DNA from: CAZFDT01 sp964518335
Lineage (GTDB): Bacteria; Planctomycetota; Phycisphaerae; Phycisphaerales; Phycisphaeraceae
Assembly (NCBI GenBank): GCA_964518335.1
Contig: CAZFDT010000074.1
Coordinates: 1 to 24,212, forward strand
Length of the DNA stretch: 24,212 bases
Direction of reading: 5' to 3'
Shown here: positions 21,460-24,212 of the stretch, piece by piece
Layout of the letters: every line of letters begins with the position of its first letter
How positions within the stretch are numbered: position 1 is the stretch's first letter
The notes under the pieces: generated by a model
What the model was told of the DNA's origin: nothing
The model's database searches: none
The model's input: the letters and a program-made list of their open reading frames with translations, nothing else
Position numbers and translations under genes: made by a program

Positions 21460-23097
21460 TCACTTGACTCCGAGGGTGATCCGCGCCCGGTCTGAGCCGT
21501 TGCCGGGTACGGGTATCTCCAGGCGTAAGAACGCCTGTTTGAGCGCGGGCGGCCTGTAAGGGTTGTGTGGTATGCAGGGGAAACACAACCGCCCGCCGGT
21601 GGACGACGTCACCGTCACCTTGCCGTCAAGGATCGTCACCGGGGTGTGTCCGGGGACATTCAACTCGAGTTTCTTCCGCGTCAAACAGTATGACCTGCCG
21701 TCGACGGTCACCGTGTCACCGACCCCTGCTCGCAGTGGCATGTTGAAGCAGAACTGATCGACTTTGAACCAGCCGGTATTCTTCACGGACAATTCGAGCC
21801 GCCTGGCGCTCCTTACCGCGAACGATACCTGCCCTTCGAAGCCGCTGGCGTAGCACGCCTCCACGAATGGGGGTTTCGCGAGATTGCCGATGCGCCCGCC
21901 GTGTAACACGCCCAGCGACTGCCCGGGGACGGGCACGAAGGAATGGTGCTGCGGGCGATCCTTGTCCTGCGAACCGGGCACGATCAGGCCCACGGCCTGG
22001 TGCCAGATGCTGTAGACGCAATGATAGTCGAGGCGGAACCGACTCTGAGGCGGCACCACCACCGGGTTCACGGCCATGTTGTACTGCCAGCTTCGGTCAC
22101 GCGTGAAGTGGGCGAAGCGCCCCAGCCACCGCGAGCCGGTCCAGGGCTTGTATGCTCCCACGCGGCCCGCTGTCCAATGCACGAAACTCTCGAGCATGCG
22201 GGCGCTCAGTTCCGCGGGACGGGTGGCGGCCTGAAAACCCTGTTTGAGCCAAGCGTCAAACGCGGCCCTGGCGAACGCGCGCCCCGCGGGTAGGTGGCTG
22301 AACGCAAAATGCGACCAGATGAAAGGCGTCGAACGCCAGCGCATCCGGCGGTCAATGAGTGCCACGTCGGTGAAGTCCGGGTAGGTTGCCGTCTCGAGGA
22401 AGCGGAAGAACTTCTCGCACGTCGCCAGATATGTCTTCCTGCCGGTCAGCCGGGCAAGCCGGGCCACGCCCGCCAGTGATACCAGCCCATAGGCCACCAC
22501 CGGCCCGTGCCCTTCGGGGAAATATCCCTCCGAGTCCTGGAAGGCGACGAAGCGATCCATGAACTGCAGCGACAACTTCCGCCATCGGGCGTTCCTGAAC
22601 GCGACGCCACCCAGGTAAAGGGCGCAGGCGTATAGGCTGGCATGGTTGGGGCTCGTGCGGAACGAGTAGGGGTTGAACATCTCCTGCGCCATGTAGCCGT
22701 CAAGCTTCGCCTCCAGGCAACTCAGCGATCGCCGCATCGCCTGCTCCCATCGGCTGCGAGCGACGGGCGGCAGGTCCTGCTTCACCAAGCTGTAGGCATC
22801 GAGCCAAAACGTTAGCAGCCGCTGGTCAACCGTCGCCTTCGCACGGTCCGCCGACGATCGTGCCATCGCCCCCATCTGGCGGGTGTGCTGAGCGAAGTGG
22901 TCACCCATGGCGACCACGGCCGCGAGGATCGCCTCATCCCGATGATAAGGATTGCCAACAAAACGGGTCTTGTAGCAATATGCCAGCGGGTAGATGAACT
23001 GTGCGTTGCCTGGATCGAGCAAGTCAGGAAAGGCGTCGTTTATATGACTAACGACAGTTGCCCTGTAGCGTTCGGGAAAACCTGGTCTGAAGCGCAT
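21460..23097 (-). CDS. Putative carbohydrate-active protein, 545 aa, alpha/alpha-barrel plus beta domain
   Basis: No family could be named with confidence. The first 330 residues are helical with repeated aromatic helices (LLTFWLDAYSLVKQDL, YSFRTSPNHASLYACALYLG, GPVVAYGLVSLAGVARLARL). This is the style of alpha/alpha-toroid enzymes such as heparinase II/III-type lyases. The last 200 residues look beta-rich (RLELSVKNTGWFKVDQF, TVTVDGRSYCLTRKKLELNV). A polysaccharide-degrading role fits the nearby sulfatase but is inferred. There is no signal peptide at the chosen ATG (23097), which lies 14 bases after the prepilin-like gene, and no long upstream extension is open. A broken duplicate of its 5' region lies at 20468-20728. 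Confidence 0.8.
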   Translation of the reverse strand: MRFRPGFPERYRATVVSHINDAFPDLLDPGNAQFIYPLAYCYKTRFVGNPYHRDEAILAAVVAMGDHFAQHTRQMGAMARSSADRAKATVDQRLLTFWLDAYSLVKQDLPPVARSRWEQAMRRSLSCLEAKLDGYMAQEMFNPYSFRTSPNHASLYACALYLGGVAFRNARWRKLSLQFMDRFVAFQDSEGYFPEGHGPVVAYGLVSLAGVARLARLTGRKTYLATCEKFFRFLETATYPDFTDVALIDRRMRWRSTPFIWSHFAFSHLPAGRAFARAAFDAWLKQGFQAATRPAELSARMLESFVHWTAGRVGAYKPWTGSRWLGRFAHFTRDRSWQYNMAVNPVVVPPQSRFRLDYHCVYSIWHQAVGLIVPGSQDKDRPQHHSFVPVPGQSLGVLHGGRIGNLAKPPFVEACYASGFEGQVSFAVRSARRLELSVKNTGWFKVDQFCFNMPLRAGVGDTVTVDGRSYCLTRKKLELNVPGHTPVTILDGKVTVTSSTGGRLCFPCIPHNPYRPPALKQAFLRLEIPVPGNGSDRARITLGVK

Positions 23098-23111
23098 GCC
23101 CTTGCCCGGTG

Positions 23112-23792
23112 CTACGGCGTATCATCCCACGGCGCAAGGCCGGAGACGACGCGCGTTTCGTAGACGGTGCCCTTGGCGTGGCCGTCGGCGAAAAGAATGT
23201 TGGCCTGGTCGAAATGGCGCTGATGGTTGGTCCAACTGACGTTGGTGTCGATGAGCATGTAGCCTTGGTAGGAACCCACGTCACCGATCAGGTACAGCGC
23301 TGCTGGCCGGCGCAGCCGCCTGAGGTCGGCACGCAGGTGCTGGCTGGCGTTGCTGTCGGCATAGGGCGGGCCGACCGTCCCCAGCCGGCGGTTGATCCCG
23401 TATGACGGATTGATGGCAGAGGCGAGGAAATTCTTGATGTAGGTCGGGCAGGGGAAGGTGTCGTGGAAGCGGCCACGGGCATTGCCAATCCGGCCGTTGG
23501 TCAGGTTGGCCATGTGCCCGTCCCAGTAGAGCATCAGGCTCTGGTTCCAGCGCACCGTGTTGAGGCCGGGCGGATTGAATGCCGGCGGCGGAATGGCCCG
23601 GTCGTCCTGGTTGTAGGCGCTGAAGGCGATGAAGATCTGGCGCTGGCTGCTCAGGCAACGGACGGCGTCGGTGGCCTCGCGTGCCTTCTGCAGGGCCGGC
23701 AAGAGGAGCGCGATCAGGAGGGCGATGATCGACACGACAACGAGCAGTTCGATGAGAGTGAACCCGCGTGATCCGATGGAGCGATCGGTCAT
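23112..23792 (-). CDS. Type IV pilin-like/pseudopilin protein with H-X9-DG motif (planctomycete type)
   Basis: The 226-aa protein begins with a class III signal: short basic leader, RG|FTLIELLVVVSIIALL with cleavage expected after Gly10 and Glu at mature position 5, then a hydrophobic helix. Near the C-terminus HFDQANILFADG gives the H-X9-DG motif typical of the large families of prepilin-like proteins in planctomycetes. It is probably processed by a prepilin peptidase and anchored in the inner membrane; the exact role of these families is unknown. It leads a three-gene minus-strand run with the 545-aa protein and the L,D-transpeptidase. A TTGACA at 23947-23952 upstream could be a -35 but no good -10 was found. 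Confidence 0.9.
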   Translation of the reverse strand: MTDRSIGSRGFTLIELLVVVSIIALLIALLLPALQKAREATDAVRCLSSQRQIFIAFSAYNQDDRAIPPPAFNPPGLNTVRWNQSLMLYWDGHMANLTNGRIGNARGRFHDTFPCPTYIKNFLASAINPSYGINRRLGTVGPPYADSNASQHLRADLRRLRRPAALYLIGDVGSYQGYMLIDTNVSWTNHQRHFDQANILFADGHAKGTVYETRVVSGLAPWDDTP

Positions 23793-24002
23793 GTTGTGGC
23801 TCTCGACAGGCGTTTACGCTCGCGGCCGCGCCTCCCTTGTCCCTGGCGTCCGTATCCTAGGGCGCTCAGGGCCGGCGGGCGCTTCTCTTGATCCTGCAAC
23901 AGGCCTGACGATCTCGTAGTGCATCCATTTCGGATTCACCTGATTTTGTCAATCCCTGTTACATGCCGTTTTCCTGCAGAAGTCATCGTCCGGATCGTGG
24001 CG

Positions 24003-24188
24003 TCAGAGGCGTGGTCCGTGCCGCTCGCATCGGCGACCGAACACGAGGACCGTGCCCAACAAACCCAGCAGCGCCAGTGAGCCGGGTTCGGGGATGACGT
24101 ATTCGTACTCAATAGTCAGCACGGGACGATTGTCAATGGTTGTGGCCGTGGGGGCGAAGTGATCTGCCCCCGATTTATGTGCCAGTGG
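24003..24188 (-). pseudogene. C-terminal part of a PEP-CTERM protein, open frame interrupted upstream
   Basis: The frame reads LTIEYEYVIPEPGSLALLGL, then LGTVLVFGRR and a short basic tail before the stop. This is a PEP-CTERM sorting signal: the VPEP-like motif, a hydrophobic helix and an arginine cluster, recognised by exosortase. Reading upstream in the same frame, a TAA occurs at 24189-24191 and no good start codon lies between. So within the window the gene is either broken or shifted in frame. The beginning of the protein, if it exists, is beyond the right edge. Sequence error is also possible. Confidence 0.6.
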
Positions 24189-24212
24189 TTATGAGAGTCG
24201 GGTTGTGGTCAT

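Noticed and set aside
1..24212. CRISPR array
   Set aside because: No set of regularly spaced direct repeats with unique spacers was found; the only tandem repeats are the short octamers near 548-571.

Overview
The window looks like part of a planctomycete chromosome, probably of the Phycisphaerae type. It is GC-rich and carries an H-X9-DG type prepilin-like protein, a PEP-CTERM tail, a sulfatase, and the recombinase/DUF2924 gene set common in planctomycete mobile elements. This is judged from recognised families; no search was run.

Positions 1-10264, all on the minus strand, read as an integrated phage- or ICE-like element. In transcription order it starts with a 70-aa protein, a DUF2924 protein, a large serine recombinase and a small HTH protein, mostly joined by 4-bp ATGA overlaps. 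Next come a lower-GC two-gene insert (an unknown 288-aa protein and a QueC-like enzyme), a 121-aa hypothetical, a sigma-factor-like protein, a 109-aa hypothetical, a primase-helicase and a ParB-like protein cut by the left edge. A short motif (TGRTTACTT) recurs in intergenic positions ahead of three of these genes.

Positions 10826-15694 on the plus strand form a tight four-gene operon: a PRTase-CE-like phosphoribosyltransferase-fold protein, an ORC/CDC6-like AAA ATPase, an unrecognised 310-aa protein and an N6-adenine DNA methyltransferase. A complete dUTPase gene converges on it and overlaps its 3' end. This is the best candidate for a little-described conflict (defence) system. The QueC-like pair at 4821-7449 is the second candidate. 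Its partner starts Met-Gly, which recalls the Qat and type IV CBASS systems, but the window has no QatA, QatD or CD-NTase gene next to it.

Positions 16400-19080 are a scar zone: a frameshifted ISAs1-type transposase remnant, a tRNA-Asn(GUU) with its own terminator and likely promoter, a complete ISKra4-like element (1389 bp, GGGTGCA ends, 8-bp target duplication) and a lambda-type portal protein remnant.

Positions 19106-24212 look like host chromosome: a sulfatase, a broken fragment of a duplicated gene, an L,D-transpeptidase, a putative carbohydrate-active protein of 545 aa, a prepilin-like protein and the C-terminal part of a PEP-CTERM protein with an in-frame stop upstream.
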